Notes: a model not told the origin generated them from the sequence alone. 64,000 nt of DNA from Bolinopsis microptera (GCF_026151205.1 NC_087083.1:11034944-11098943); one strand, 5' to 3'. Shown: positions 11,568 through 23,116, numbered from the stretch's first letter. Translations and numbers: made by a program.

Positions 11568-13704
11568 AAATACACAAAACTCGAACAGCATAAACTTGTC
11601 TCCGTGCGAATCTCCACAGTAACATATTTCTTCACACGATCTTATTACTTTAAAAATTCTAAAATAAGCGCACGTGAAAGTCTGATTTAAATTCCTGCAG
11701 GCTTGGATCATTAACCTGTAAATAATTCTAAAACTTTGTTAATTATCACCTTATCGTGAAACCTGGAGATGAGCCGACTGGCTCAATCAAAATACCAGTC
11801 AAGACCATTCAAAACTAACCACTTGGAATGCTCGGAATATCAAGAACTTAAATCTAAACAGCTTAAAATAAGGGTACAGAATCCGTGGGAGGTTCCGTAG
11901 TAAATGGGCTGTAAGTTTCAAGGTCTTTACAATAATTTACGATCATATTAAAATGTGTTATTTGGACTTAAAGAAATGCTCGAATCAGGACGGATATTAA
12001 ACAGCGTACACTGTGCCCCCCTCGATTAAAAGTCTAAATTTGGTCTTCGGATACCTACAAATTTGCATTTTAAGATTCGACTTAAGTCTTAAATGTTTCA
12101 ATATCAAATATGAAACAATGGGTTGTATGAAAAATAAAGCAGCGTAACATGAATGATAGGAAGTTGGGCACTGCAAGAGCTTCAGCTGTAACTGAGTACA
12201 GTGACCGAAATGCGGGAAGCCTGACTGTAGAATTCAACTTGATTGTAGAAATTTAATAACTGATCTGAGCAGGCATGCTCACCCTATTCTCAAGTAAAGT
12301 GATCAACAAGTTAATGATCGACATTATATGGGCACTGCTAGTACGGGGTAAGCAGTTTCCACCACGTGTCACGGTGAGATAAACATCAAATTAAAATCTG
12401 ATTTGATTTGTATCTCTAATCTACCAATCACGTTGCAGGATTCCCACTTTTAGTTTCACCTGTCTCTCACTGTCAATTGACTACTTAAAGTGGCATGGAA
12501 GTGGTTACCTCGGCTACTGACTACTGCTAGTGCTTAAAGTAGTTTTCTAGATAAACTAGTGAATCTTACCGAGTGATTAACCATTTATCTCGCCGTGGGT
12601 AACGGTAATGCCATTTAATCAGCGCTTGGCTAGATATATTATAAAAGTAGGGCAAATTTTCTGTTCATGGACGCGAGTAGCTCTAGTATATCTTAATACA
12701 GAAAGAACATTTGCTGGTAAAACAAATATAACACCTGCAACAAAATTACTGCAGTGTTAGTCATGTGACCGTGACCTCACTTTAATCATCATTTGGTCTA
12801 AGTTATTTGATGTATTTTTTGTACCAAGTCATGCGTACTTCAACTGCTGCGAAGAAAATTGATTATCCAAAACCGTCCAGACTGTGAACCAAAAAATCTC
12901 ATATACTCATATATAGAAACATAACCTCGGCCGGTTTGGAAGAGGTTTGAGTGACACTAATTCGATAGCGGTAAACATTGTATTGACAAATTGACCATTG
13001 GAGCTCTCCCGCGTTGACCGGTGAAGACCGATATGAATCTGAAGGCGCACCACCTGTTTGCCGCTCCGGGCAATAGCCGAGAGAGGGTGCAACTGAAGCT
13101 TGGGAACACATTATTTAAGGAATGTACCTATTAGTGGACATCACTGCAACTGATAGTCTGTGGCCTGTGCTAGGAATTCTAGGAATTCCAGCATCTCGAT
13201 TATTGGGTGACCAACGAAAAGTCGAAATCTGACTATAAGCCACCACTATAATTTGTAACTAATAATCTGATTGATAGACTGATTCAATTTATCACGTTAA
13301 CCCTGAACGTAAAAATGGTTATATAACTGTACGTGGTTACTAAAGTGGCTATTAACTTATTAAATGTTAATGTGGGAAATGTGCCAGCCGTTTTAATGGA
13401 CCAACCACAGCTGTGAGAACACGTACCATGATAGTCTAAATGCCCCACATTTAGATTAAAAGGAGTGGGAGCTGGGTTTAGTCTTCCCTGAAGATAATGT
13501 TTCATTTATGAGGAAGATTTTTTGCGGATGTCAATCTGGTACCATTCTCAACATTTAAATTGGGATTGGAGAACCCGCATTAATGATATGTCAACTAAAA
13601 AATTTTATTATTTGGTCGATTAGATATTATAAAGCGACAGTTTTCATGAGAAATATTGGTGATTGGTGTCCCGTCTCTTCCCCACCCCCCCCCCCCCCCC
13701 CCCA

Positions 13705-13885
13705 CAGGAGGAGCAATCGCGCCCACACATTCTGCATTCGCGCGCCGTTATTGCAGCAGTTAGTAGCAGTTAGTGGCAGTTAGTGGCAGTTAGTAGCAGT
13801 TAGTAGCAGTTAGTAGCAGTTAGTGGCAGTTAGTAGCAGTTAGTAGCAGTTAGTGGCAGTTTCTTTGCACTAATTGCTCCTCCTG
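13705..13885. mobile_element. Second copy of the CAGTTAGT foldback element, left arm lost
   Basis: Same CAGGAGGAGCAAT and ATTGCTCCTCCTG ends as at 10,572-10,841, but the left CTAACT arm is deleted, so only the right 10-bp-period array remains. It lies after a run of 19 C (13,685-13,703), against 10 C in the first copy. Confidence 0.8.
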
Positions 13886-15424
13886 TGCCCCCCCTCGATT
13901 AAAAAGTCTAAATTTGGTCTTCGGATACCTACAAATTTGCATTTTAAGATTCGACTTAAATGTTTCAATAAAATATGAAACAATGGGTTGTATGAAAAAT
14001 AAAGCAGCGTAACATGAATGATAGGAAGTTGGGCACTGCAAGAGCTTCAGCTGTAACTGAGTACAGTGACCGAAATGCGGGAAGCCTGACTGTAGAATTC
14101 AACTTGATTGTAGAAATTTAATAACTGATCTGAGCAGGCATGCTCACCCTATTCTCAAGTAAAGTGATCAACAAGTTAATGATCGACATTATATGGGCAC
14201 TGCTACGGGTAAGCAGTTTCCACCACGTGTCACGGTGAGATAAACATCAAATTAAAATCTGATTTGATTTGTATCTCTAATCTACCAATCACGTTGCAGG
14301 ATTCCTACTTTTACCCAAGATATGAAGGACTTCAAAACTGTCTGTCACTGTCACTTGACTAATTAAAACGAGGCATGGAAGTGGTTGCTATGTGGCTAGG
14401 CCGGTAATCCTGCTAGTGCTTAAACTTTAATCAGTTTTCTAGATAAACTAGTGAATCTTGCCGAGTGATTAACCATCGATCTAGCCGTCGGTAACGGTAA
14501 TGCTATCTAATCAGCGCTTTGCTAGATATATTATAAAAGTAGAGCAAATTGTCTGTTGGACGCGAGTAGCTCTAGTATATCTAAATACAGAAAGAACATT
14601 TGCTGGTAAAACAAATATAACACCTGCAACAAAATTACTGCAGTGTTAGTCATGTGACCGTGACCTCACTTTAATCATCATTTGGTCTAAGTTATTTGAT
14701 GTATTTTTTGTACCAAGTCATGCGTACTTCAACTGCTGCGAAGAAAATTGATTATCCAAAACTGTCGAGTCTGTGAACCAAAAAATCTCAACATGCAATG
14801 TAATGGTCGAATTCAAGTATCACAACGGCCCAATCACAGAAAAAAATAATTTACTTATTGGCTGAGGACAAGCTGCCATGACCAGCTCAATATAACCACC
14901 ATGATACAGATCACAAATATCCGGTTAGAATATAACTATGACTATGAGATTATGCTATAAGGCTGATGAGAGAAATTACTGCTACTCCTTATAATGCACT
15001 ACCAACTCACTGTATAATATGTAGCCTACATTTGCTAATCTGAATTCTGCAACTGATAAATTCTAAATAAATTCAATAAAAGCTTTTTTAGATTGCACAA
15101 TATAAAATGATGAATGATGATATATAATATCTATCTAAGGTATGAAAAAAGGTGCTTATTGGTCAAGAAGAATATGCTTAACCAATAGTTAAAGTAGTCG
15201 CACTGATAAACCATGCAACGGCTATTTATACAATTCTGGAAATTTAATACACTGATTAATAAAGTTGCTGACATACTGTTTGAATATTATAACTAACACC
15301 AATAATCATTATATTTTACCAGATCAATATGCTAAGAGTCATCAAACAAAACGGGCTTTGTGATACTTCATTTGTTTTTATATCAAATTATTATAGTTTA
15401 TTGCGCGTAAATTTTTGTTAGCCA

Positions 15425-15565
15425 AAATCCCGGTCCTGCGGTCCCAGTTTAGTCCTGGTCCCGGTCCTAATCTTGGTCCCGGTCTTATTCCCGGTCCAGG
15501 GACCGGTCTTATTCCTGGTCCGGGGACCCGGTATTATTCCCGGTCCGGGGACCCGGTATTATTAT
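15425..15565. repeat. CCGGTCC-rich degenerate tandem repeat
   Basis: Repeated GGTCCCGGTCC / GGTCCGGGGACCCGGTATTATT units in an AT-rich setting. The 3' part contains two nearly exact 25-bp units, and GGTCC/GGACC steps make it self-complementary. No function is evident. Confidence 0.8.
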
Positions 15566-16033
15566 TATTTTTTAAATTAAATCAAATGTGACAGAATCAA
15601 TCTACGAAACAGGAGATTAAAAATGGAAATTGATTAAATTTCCCCGGAAACAAGTTCACTTTCCCGGAGAACGGACAGGCTTGTAGATTGCCATACCGTT
15701 CTATACAACTAATAACTATATAATAACTATAATCTCAGCCACTGGTTCACCTTGCTCAATCTTCTCAATTAATTGACTTTTAAATATAAGACTCGTATGA
15801 TATTAGTCATATTAATATAATCTGGAACCTGCATTTCTAACGTTCCACATCATCCACAGGTTTCACAGTACTTAGAGCTTTAGAGTTAGACTGGTTAGGT
15901 GGTTGTATACTAAATACTTTCCTACCTGTATACTTTTATAAAGATGCTGCGCGTATACGGCTGATGATTGAGATTTAAGACTTGTCACGTTTGACTGGTC
16001 ACGAGTGACTTGTCACGTGTGACTGGTCACGTT

Positions 16034-16200
16034 TTTTTTGTAGGGACTGGGCCTGGGTGGCCCACGAGAGGATAACATGTGGATGCTTTGCCTACCTCTG
16101 GGGTATGGCAGTCCTATGGGAGGATGCCGGAGGAATGAGAATGTGTATTGCAGGGTGATGGTAAGTGTTGTGAGATGTGTCATAAGTGATCAACGCTTAA
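16034..16200 (-). repeat. LINE 3' UTR and A-rich tail, copy 1
   Basis: On the minus strand it reads CCAGAGGTAGGCAAAGCATC, then CCTCTCGTGGGCCACCCAGG and ends in CCCTACAAAAAAAA. Related copies lie at 25,985-26,165 (minus) and 28,845-28,925 (plus), each followed by A-rich sequence. Its position directly after the RNase H relic at 16,260-16,930 suggests it is that element's 3' UTR. Confidence 0.75.
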
Positions 16201-16259
16201 GTGGCAGCTGGGTGTGGAAGAGAAAGGTGAACTAAGACGAAGTGTGAGTAGTCGATATG

Positions 16260-16930
16260 TCACACCGGTCCATGGTCCAGCTCCTTTCGTACAATTAAGC
16301 GTTTGGTGTGGTTTGCGAAGTTGACAATAGTGGAGATGTGTTGGTTGTCGAATATGTCATTGACGGAGAGGTAATTGTCCTGGAAATATTGACCTCTTAT
16401 TTGGGCAATAGCCGGAACTGTCCTAGAAAGTGTGAGAGAGTCTCCTCCCCGTCGCCGCACATAGGAACTGGTGCTTGATTAGCAAATGGTATGGATGTGT
16501 TTGTTTAGGCCACAATGTCCCGTGATGAGGAGCACTGCAGTTCTATAATTTTGTCTGTTGTTGCTGAGTGTAGTGTTAAAAATTTTGATCATGTTGATGT
16601 GTTTGTGACCAAGTGTCAGTTTGGTGTGTCTGGGACCATCAGTTAACCAGGTTTTCCGATTTAGTCTGGTGACTTTGTCGTCGATCAGGAGTTTGATATA
16701 AGATTGTGGTATTGGGCCCTTCAAAGTGGATTCACTGGTTGTGCAAGTTTTGGCCAGCTCATCTGCTTTTTCATTACCCCACAATCCACTGAACACGTGT
16801 GACTCTCGTGATCACCAGAGTTGTGTTTAATTCGGTGACCGACAACTAGGAACCTCTCATTCTGGCCTCCTACAGGTATCACATCACATGGCCCAATCAG
16901 TGACGTATCATTTGTGATGTGATCCATATT
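16260..16930 (-). pseudogene. RNase H and zinc-knuckle C-terminus of a LINE
   Basis: On the minus strand one frame reads GLWGNEKADELAKTC, the last RNase H motif with its catalytic Asp. This is followed by TLGHKHINMIKIF, LLITGHCGLNKHIH and, in another frame, CRRRGGDSLTLSRT, AIAQIRGQYFQ and a final VRKELDHGP before the stop at 16,260. This order (RNase H, linker, GHCGLNKH, cysteine cluster) is that of RNase H-bearing LINEs of the I/Jockey group. Frameshifts near 16,790 and 16,470 and the missing RT show a 5'-truncated relic. Confidence 0.75.
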
Positions 16931-17175
16931 ATAACCATCCTAACAGCCGGACATCCAAGGGTTCACATGACAGTTTAGTATTAAACGGATTAAACGGATT
17001 AAACGATTCAAAAGTCAAATTACAATGGTAATGTCTGACCAGATATAAAAAATTAAATTTACCCAAAAGTCATAAAATATATAATATATACAATGAACCC
17101 TGTAAATCTTAAGAGTGAGATTCAAAATACTTAATAATTTAACTGAACTTTTCTGAAAGTGTTCCGAGTCATAGA

Positions 17176-20100
17176 TTATAATTTGGCAATATTGTTAATG
17201 TTAGGAATTTGTTTGGAGGACGCTTTAGGGAATCTTCGTTCATGAGCTTTGGTAAGGAACCTTCCTAGGTCTCCGATGGTTGAAGGGTGTGCGAAGATCT
17301 GTCCAATGTCAGAGAAGAGTAATGTTTTACTTTGTTGGGACAAACAGTGGCGAAGATCTTCATAGAGAGGGCAAGTACGCAATACATGAAGTTCATCTTC
17401 GATGATTGGATCAGGGAAAGGAAGCTCTAGAAGAAGATCGAGTGACTCCGCATCTGTAGTGGAACAGTGTTTGCATGCCCTATTCGAAAGTTTATGTCGA
17501 TGCATGCCATGTCTTCCAGTTTCGATGTTGTATTGATGCGAGCTTGTTCTGAGTTGCGCAAGTCTCCTAGTCTGCTGTGGCCGTAGGTTGATCGACAGGT
17601 ATGTTTCGCAACCGAAGCTTGCCTTGATGAGGTTGTAGAATCCTAGTTTTCTGTTGAGTTTTCGCTCTTTGTTCCATTGTTGAACGAAAAGGGTTTTCAT
17701 AGCCTCGCTGATTTCGAGCGGGTTTGAGATATCACTTCCTCCTGTCAGTTGTTTCACTGTGTTCTTGGTGGATTCCAGCCGGGAGAACCATAACAGATTC
17801 AGATCCCTCTGCTCGGCGTAAGCGTGCCTTACTAAAGAAGAGCATCCCTCTTTGTCAAGTCCCTCCAACCTCCCGAGGTAGCTATAGACTTGGGACGTAA
17901 GCTCGATGGCAAGCGGGTATCTTCCAGTGTCACCCCACACAGCGGTGTTTGAAGTCGATTTGTTGACATTCATAGTCCATTTCATAAATGATAGGTGAAC
18001 TTTCTCCAGGGGGTCTTTTGCTGTATCCTGAGTAGCCGGATAACTCCCCGAAGCAAAGATAGACATGAAATTTGTCATGGGAAGCCAGATCTGACACCCG
18101 TAGGATAGAACAGGAACAATCAGAGTGTCGAAAAGCTTAAACACAGTTGTCTTCCGGAGGTATCGAAGGTCAAGCATACTCTTGAGAGAGAAGTAGCTCC
18201 GGAGCCCTTTTTGTCTAAGCTTTATCTGGGCAAGTTTTAAAGATCCCGTGAGTGTGAACGTAATTCCAAGATATGTGTACTCACGCACTGATGGCAAGGT
18301 CATTTCCCCGTAGACAAAATTAGTACTGTCCTTGAGCACCCGTCCTGCCCGGTTAAACACCATAATTGCTGTTTTTGATATGTTAACCGATAACCCCCAC
18401 TCTTGACAGTAGGTATGTAAAACTTCTAACATTCTTTGAAGACTCTCTTGATCGAGAGCCAGCAGAATCAGGTCATCGGCCCAGAGGAGGTGGGTTACTC
18501 TAGTACTTTTCAGTAACGGTACTTCGACATTTTCCATAGAATTAAGGTCTTCTGATAGTTGGTGTATGAAGCATTTGAAGAGTTCTGGAGACATGGGGTG
18601 TCCTTGTTCAGTCCCGCAAAGAACATCGATCTTTTCAGAGAGCTTGTTCAAGAGCTTGATTTTTGCTTTGGAGTTTGTGTACATGAACTCCATGCAACCA
18701 AAGAATCTTCCTTTGATGCCTAGTTTCCAGAGTTTGTACAAGAGTGCCTCCCGGCAGACTGTATCAAACGCTTTGGCGTAGTCAACAAAACAGGAGAACA
18801 ATCTGCCTTTGTTAGCTTTTACATATTTTTCTATGCAAGTCGACAGTGTCAATATATGATCTGCTGTTTGCGCGTTTTTGCAAAACCCCAGTTGATTGGG
18901 GGTGTCAGGGTTTGTCTCAGCACGGAATTTTATAAGTCTCTGGAGGAGAATACTTGCAAACAGTTTTCCCACGTTGCTGGCTACTGCAATTGCCCTATAG
19001 TTATTGGGATCGTAGATGTTGCCTTTTTTGTGCAGAGGCGTCACAACAGATGTTCCCCAGGGATAAACTCTGTGTGATAGACATAGGTTAAAGAGATGCA
19101 GTATAGCGCACTGCATATGTTTTCCAGAGAGTTTGAGAAATTCATTTGGGATTAAATCCTCCGACACTGCTTTCCCTTTCTTGAGCACTCGAGTACAAGC
19201 CAACAGTTCTTCGGAGCTTATGTCTTGGTCAAGGATTTCTGTGAGTGTTTGCTGGGTGGCATCTCTGTCCATTTCGTCTTGTAGTTCTTTTATTTTCTTT
19301 GGGCTGATCGATGGTTTACTATACAGCTCTTTGAAGAATTTGCTGAAGTTAAGCATGTCAAAGACGTCCAATTTGCTTCCATTTGTCTTCATATCTTTAA
19401 GCCTCTTGAAACGGGACCAGTTAATATTTTTGCCTCGATCGATGTCACTACATAGGTCCTCTATGAATGCAGACTTTTTAAGTTTTATGAGTTTCCGATA
19501 TGATCGTCGACTTTCATAGTAAGAGTCTCTGAGATTTTTATTCGTAGGATTTTTGCCGTAACTTTTGGACAGTTTGTTCAACTCCCGCTTGCCGTTTATA
19601 CAACTTACATCAAACCACGGAGCTTTGGGCTTCATCCTTTGTCTCCTTTTTCTTTTTCCGCTCACTATTTTCCTATCTGGCTTGTTCTTCGGACCCTTTG
19701 TCGGAAGAAGAACATCGGCAATGTCTTGGAAGATAGATACGAGTTCTTCATTAAGACACAAAACTTGTTCTCTGTCTGTGCATTGGGTTTCCGCGATTCG
19801 GGTTATTTTCTGAACAAATTCTGGCGAATTCTGGATCGCATGAAACTGAAATTGAAGTTTCTCGTCCTCATTATCCCATTTGTATTTTTTAGGTGCGTCT
19901 TCTAGTGTTTCTAGTAGATCCTCTGCATCAACCAAGTTGTGTTTGTGCCTTATTTTGCAGATGCACGGCTTGTGGTCAGAAAATTTGTTAAGATTCTGCA
20001 CTTGGAATGACAGCACTGATTCAAACAATTCAGGTGTGACTGCCATATAGTCAACTACGCTGGCACCATTGTAGTTGACAGAGGTATATTCCCCAAAGAT

Positions 20101-20811
20101 GTCTCCCAGTGTATTACCATTTAGCAGCGATAGTCGATTACAAGCGAGGAAATCTAATAGTAGGTTACCCCTAGAGTTAAGTACTTGGTCCTTGCTTACT
20201 CTCCCGCTAGTCTTTGGATGGCTGGAGGGGATTTCATCTGGTTCAGAGTTAGGGTCGTCATCTTCAAAGTCGAAGTTTGTGTTTCCAGTACGGGCATTTA
20301 GGTCACCCACCAGCAAGATCTTTCCAAGATCGGGATTCTGAGCTTTAAAGTCAAGGAGGTGCTCTAATGTTGTCATGTAAGGGGAGCCATCTCCAGCTTT
20401 GCGTTTTGACTTGTACGACGACTGCTCTGGTGAGTCGTAGACATTGATGATGGTGAACTTGTTTTCCATATCATTGGGATAGAAAGTAATAGCTTGGAAG
20501 TCAGGGCAATTTGTTTTGACTAGCTTTACTTGTTTTGAAATTGAGCGATGTACCCCAATGCAAATTCCACCCGATCGAGAGCCTTTTCTTGTGCTGTTGA
20601 AGCACTCATAGTTGGGGAGAAAAAACTCCTGTTTGGTTTCTTGCAGGCAAAAAACGCTGCTTTGTGTCAGGATGTTGACAAAGTCACTGTCTTCCATTTT
20701 TGGCCCTTCTTGGCTCATAACCGAGTCGTGGATGTTCCATGATAAAATTGGGAGGTTTTCGAGCATAGTGACCTTTTGTGCGACAGGAGGCAATCTGTGT
20801 GTTTTATTCAT
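17176..20811 (-). CDS. APE endonuclease-reverse transcriptase of a non-LTR retrotransposon (ORF2)
   Basis: One uninterrupted 1,211-residue frame that makes the enzyme for target-primed reverse transcription of the element RNA. The endonuclease comes first: LSWNIHD (about 23-29), QETK (57-60), INVYDS, GDLNAR (169-174), DYMAV (254-258) and SDHKP (278-282) are the expected catalytic blocks. The RT follows, with HKKGNIYDPNNYRAIA, FVDYAKAFDTV, TEQGHPMSPELF (PQG replaced by EQG) and WADD at 777-780 in place of the usual FADD. The C-terminus has a CKHC...HVLRTC zinc-binding cluster. There is no RNase H. The ATG at 20,811 overlaps the end of ORF1. The lack of any stop or frameshift suggests a recent, possibly active insertion. 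The clade is an APE-type LINE, exact family not assigned. Confidence 0.95.
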   Translation of the reverse strand: MNKTHRLPPVAQKVTMLENLPILSWNIHDSVMSQEGPKMEDSDFVNILTQSSVFCLQETKQEFFLPNYECFNSTRKGSRSGGICIGVHRSISKQVKLVKTNCPDFQAITFYPNDMENKFTIINVYDSPEQSSYKSKRKAGDGSPYMTTLEHLLDFKAQNPDLGKILLVGDLNARTGNTNFDFEDDDPNSEPDEIPSSHPKTSGRVSKDQVLNSRGNLLLDFLACNRLSLLNGNTLGDIFGEYTSVNYNGASVVDYMAVTPELFESVLSFQVQNLNKFSDHKPCICKIRHKHNLVDAEDLLETLEDAPKKYKWDNEDEKLQFQFHAIQNSPEFVQKITRIAETQCTDREQVLCLNEELVSIFQDIADVLLPTKGPKNKPDRKIVSGKRKRRQRMKPKAPWFDVSCINGKRELNKLSKSYGKNPTNKNLRDSYYESRRSYRKLIKLKKSAFIEDLCSDIDRGKNINWSRFKRLKDMKTNGSKLDVFDMLNFSKFFKELYSKPSISPKKIKELQDEMDRDATQQTLTEILDQDISSEELLACTRVLKKGKAVSEDLIPNEFLKLSGKHMQCAILHLFNLCLSHRVYPWGTSVVTPLHKKGNIYDPNNYRAIAVASNVGKLFASILLQRLIKFRAETNPDTPNQLGFCKNAQTADHILTLSTCIEKYVKANKGRLFSCFVDYAKAFDTVCREALLYKLWKLGIKGRFFGCMEFMYTNSKAKIKLLNKLSEKIDVLCGTEQGHPMSPELFKCFIHQLSEDLNSMENVEVPLLKSTRVTHLLWADDLILLALDQESLQRMLEVLHTYCQEWGLSVNISKTAIMVFNRAGRVLKDSTNFVYGEMTLPSVREYTYLGITFTLTGSLKLAQIKLRQKGLRSYFSLKSMLDLRYLRKTTVFKLFDTLIVPVLSYGCQIWLPMTNFMSIFASGSYPATQDTAKDPLEKVHLSFMKWTMNVNKSTSNTAVWGDTGRYPLAIELTSQVYSYLGRLEGLDKEGCSSLVRHAYAEQRDLNLLWFSRLESTKNTVKQLTGGSDISNPLEISEAMKTLFVQQWNKERKLNRKLGFYNLIKASFGCETYLSINLRPQQTRRLAQLRTSSHQYNIETGRHGMHRHKLSNRACKHCSTTDAESLDLLLELPFPDPIIEDELHVLRTCPLYEDLRHCLSQQSKTLLFSDIGQIFAHPSTIGDLGRFLTKAHERRFPKASSKQIPNINNIAKL

Positions 20812-21544
20812 TTAGAGTCCGTTCCTTTGAGAGTGAGCTAGGGTTCGGTAGGTCAAGGCATCTATAAAAGCAATCTTTGAGCCTCAACCAGAGTAACCTC
20901 TTTCCGTTCTCGTTAATAGAGAGGTCTCTATTTTGGGAGTTGGTTAGTCTTGTAACGAATCCTCCAAGACGTTCGTTACAAGAGCAGTATATTCTGTCTG
21001 CAAAGTTTCCTCGCCTTCTTAAGTACGAGACAAAGTTCGAAACTTCTTTGTTAACGTATAATATGTCTTCATTTATGTCCGGTAGTCCTGGTATTGATGA
21101 CTTTGATGCCGCTGCTGCACTGGAGGAGTTGTTAGAGGAACTGCTGTTGGAACTCTCTCCGGTGCTTCCACTTCCCTCCGAGTCTGACAGGTCCTTAGAA
21201 GCCCTGAACAGGTCATCTTGAGAAGCAGCAGCAGAAACTTGATCATAAGGGTAATTCACAAGTAGAAGTCCTGAAGGGACACAAACGAAGAGCAAGCTGT
21301 CAACTAACAAATGAGAGCTGCAATCAAGAAACAGATCCCCGCTGATGTGGAGATAAGATACACTGTCAGCCTGCCGATAACGTAGCGTGGTTGGTATGCG
21401 CTTACGTTTACTAGAAATAGTAAGTAGCTGTGTATTATGAAGTATATTAAGAAGTGTTTGAGCTCTCGGCATGTGTTCACATAAGGGACGTGAGCCGGGT
21501 CCGAAAGGGGCTTGTTCTCGTATCCAAGGATGTGAGCCAAGCAT
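20804..21544 (-). CDS. ORF1 of the same non-LTR retrotransposon
   Basis: A 246-residue frame directly upstream of ORF2 on the same strand. The stop codon overlaps the ORF2 start in ATGAATAA (20,804-20,811), so ORF2 is in a shifted frame and translation is probably coupled. The product has a Ser/Asn/Ala-rich acidic low-complexity stretch (about residues 115-150), then a charged C-terminal part with CSCNERLGGFV and LRLKDCFYRCLDL. No CCHC zinc knuckle or RRM is evident, so the RNA-binding mode is unclear. The true start is uncertain; an internal Met is possible. The identification rests on position. Confidence 0.65.
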   Translation of the reverse strand: MLGSHPWIREQAPFGPGSRPLCEHMPRAQTLLNILHNTQLLTISSKRKRIPTTLRYRQADSVSYLHISGDLFLDCSSHLLVDSLLFVCVPSGLLLVNYPYDQVSAAASQDDLFRASKDLSDSEGSGSTGESSNSSSSNNSSSAAAASKSSIPGLPDINEDILYVNKEVSNFVSYLRRRGNFADRIYCSCNERLGGFVTRLTNSQNRDLSINENGKRLLWLRLKDCFYRCLDLPNPSSLSKERTLNE

Positions 21545-22395
21545 TCAATGGGAGCGATACGAGACATACAATCACAAGTACGAGAGCTGATCAGCTGTTA
21601 ATATACAACCGCACTTCTGGTATATATCCACCAGCGTGCGCTTTTTCGCATAGCGGGCTCTCACCAGCCCGCTGTCAAAGGGCCCGATATCTCTACAGCC
21701 CGCTCATGATATAGCCCGCTAACAAGTGACATTTAATTTGACCAGTAGCAATATAGCCCGGAGTTCTCTAAAATATTTCCAGTTTCTGTATCGTCTCCAT
21801 GTGAAATTCCATTAGACAACAACTTACAAGTTACTTAGAACTATAGTTGAAACCGGTTTAATTCATTAACGATGAATTCAATTGCAATAATCGTACAGTG
21901 AGCTAATTATTGTAGTTTCTGTTTCTAAATTCCCACGGCAATATGCAGTGGATGTAAAGAATGTATCAACTGTAAACTCTGATCGCTCACCCTCTATCGG
22001 ACGCTATATCAGTTGTCACGCAGTTTGCCATGATTGGCTCATAATTAACACGTGACACTGACACACTGTTACTATGGTTACCAAATTCGTGGAGACGTCC
22101 AGACTAAATTCTAAGCCGGTGATCTCTATTATAGTATCGATAATTGTTTTGTGTTTACCATTTCAGTTGTGTTTACCATTTTCATTTCACTAGTTCAGTC
22201 GATAAATCTTGAAATGTAGGCCGAAATTTTACGTGTTATTCTATTGTGTTCCCGAAAGATATTTTGCCCTGTTTTTGTTTTGAAACTGCCATTTAAATTG
22301 ATGTTAAGAATTTGATCTTTAACTTTCATATTAAATGTCCATGATCAGACTGTGATCTCGAGCTCTCTGGGTTACTACTTTTAAGTGTCCAGCCA
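21545..22395 (-). other. Probable LINE 5' region and unannotated flank
   Basis: The part nearest ORF1 (to about 21,760) should hold the LINE 5' UTR. It has four or five AGCGGGCT/AGCCCGCT words in both orientations (21,650-21,720), able to form short hairpins. Beyond that, AT-rich sequence without a recognisable feature. Confidence 0.4.
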
Positions 22396-22735
22396 CTCAG
22401 TAGCTGCTACAGAAACTGTAGTAACTGGTTACCCGGGTAACCCTGGTTACCCAGGTAACTGACATGATAATGACAACTAACTTGGTAGTAGAGGGCTCTG
22501 TGGCGACTGGTGGTGCTTGTTCCAGGGAGGGAGAGGGGAGAGAGGTAGAGAAGTATAGAGGAAGAGTAGGAGAGAAAGAGAGGGAGAGGAGGAGAGAGGG
22601 AGATAAAGAGAGAGGGATAGAGGGAGAGAGGGACGTAAGGAGAGTGGGAGAAGGTGAAAGGAAGATAGGGAGAGAGTGAGAGAGGGATAGAGGGACAGAG
22701 GGAGAGAGGGAGAGAAGGAGAGAGGAAGAGAGGCC
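22395..22735. repeat. GGTTACC palindromes followed by a GGGAGA purine tract
   Basis: At 22,415-22,460, GGTTACC/GGTAACC words repeat in both orientations (GGTTACCCGGGTAACC). From about 22,525 to 22,735 there is an almost pure purine strand of GGGAGAGA-type repeats. The open frames through it on both strands are a consequence of the low complexity. Confidence 0.9.
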
Positions 22736-23116
22736 TATATTTTGATCGTTTACATTAAAATATGTACCTGAAACAATGAGCTGAAACATTGTTTGATAGC
22801 AGCCGCTTTTTCGTTCTATAGTCAGTCATTTTGGCCTGTTTTACATCTTAAACCAAAAGCAACATGATTTTTTCGTAACTTTTCTGAAATCTTGTACATT
22901 AATTTGCTGTGATTGTCGCAAACTGAAGCTTCGTGATAAACGCCCGCTGATGGATATACACGATATCATTCCTCGCCTCGAGGGCGGAACTATCGTATTA
23001 CTATTAGAAACATGTTGAAAGTAAAAGTGAAACTAAATTAAAAATGGATCTCTTGAAGAAACTAAAGTAAAACTAATATCTGTAAGAAAAAGCTTACGCT
23101 GGTGGATATAATCCAC

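Larger units (their letters stand above)
9782..14789 (+). repeat. Incomplete tandem duplication A-X-B-A'-B'
   Basis: Block A (9,782-10,841) recurs as A' (12,901-13,885) and block B (12,007-12,900) recurs as B' (13,886-14,789), with only scattered substitutions. Segment X (10,842-12,006, about 1.17 kb) lies between A and B in the first unit only. At A'-B' the junction reads CTCCTCCTG then TGCCCCCC. At A-X and X-B the bases CTG border X on both sides. So X was either inserted into unit 1 or lost from unit 2 through a 3-base match. No gene is visible; short open frames in A occur identically in both copies. Confidence 0.9.

Noticed and set aside
18566-20815. Plus-strand open frames opposite the LINE ORF2
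   Set aside because: They are antisense shadows of a well-supported 1,211-residue protein.
22397-22789. 130-residue Leu/Ser-rich minus-strand frame
   Set aside because: It is the complement of the GGGAGA purine tract.
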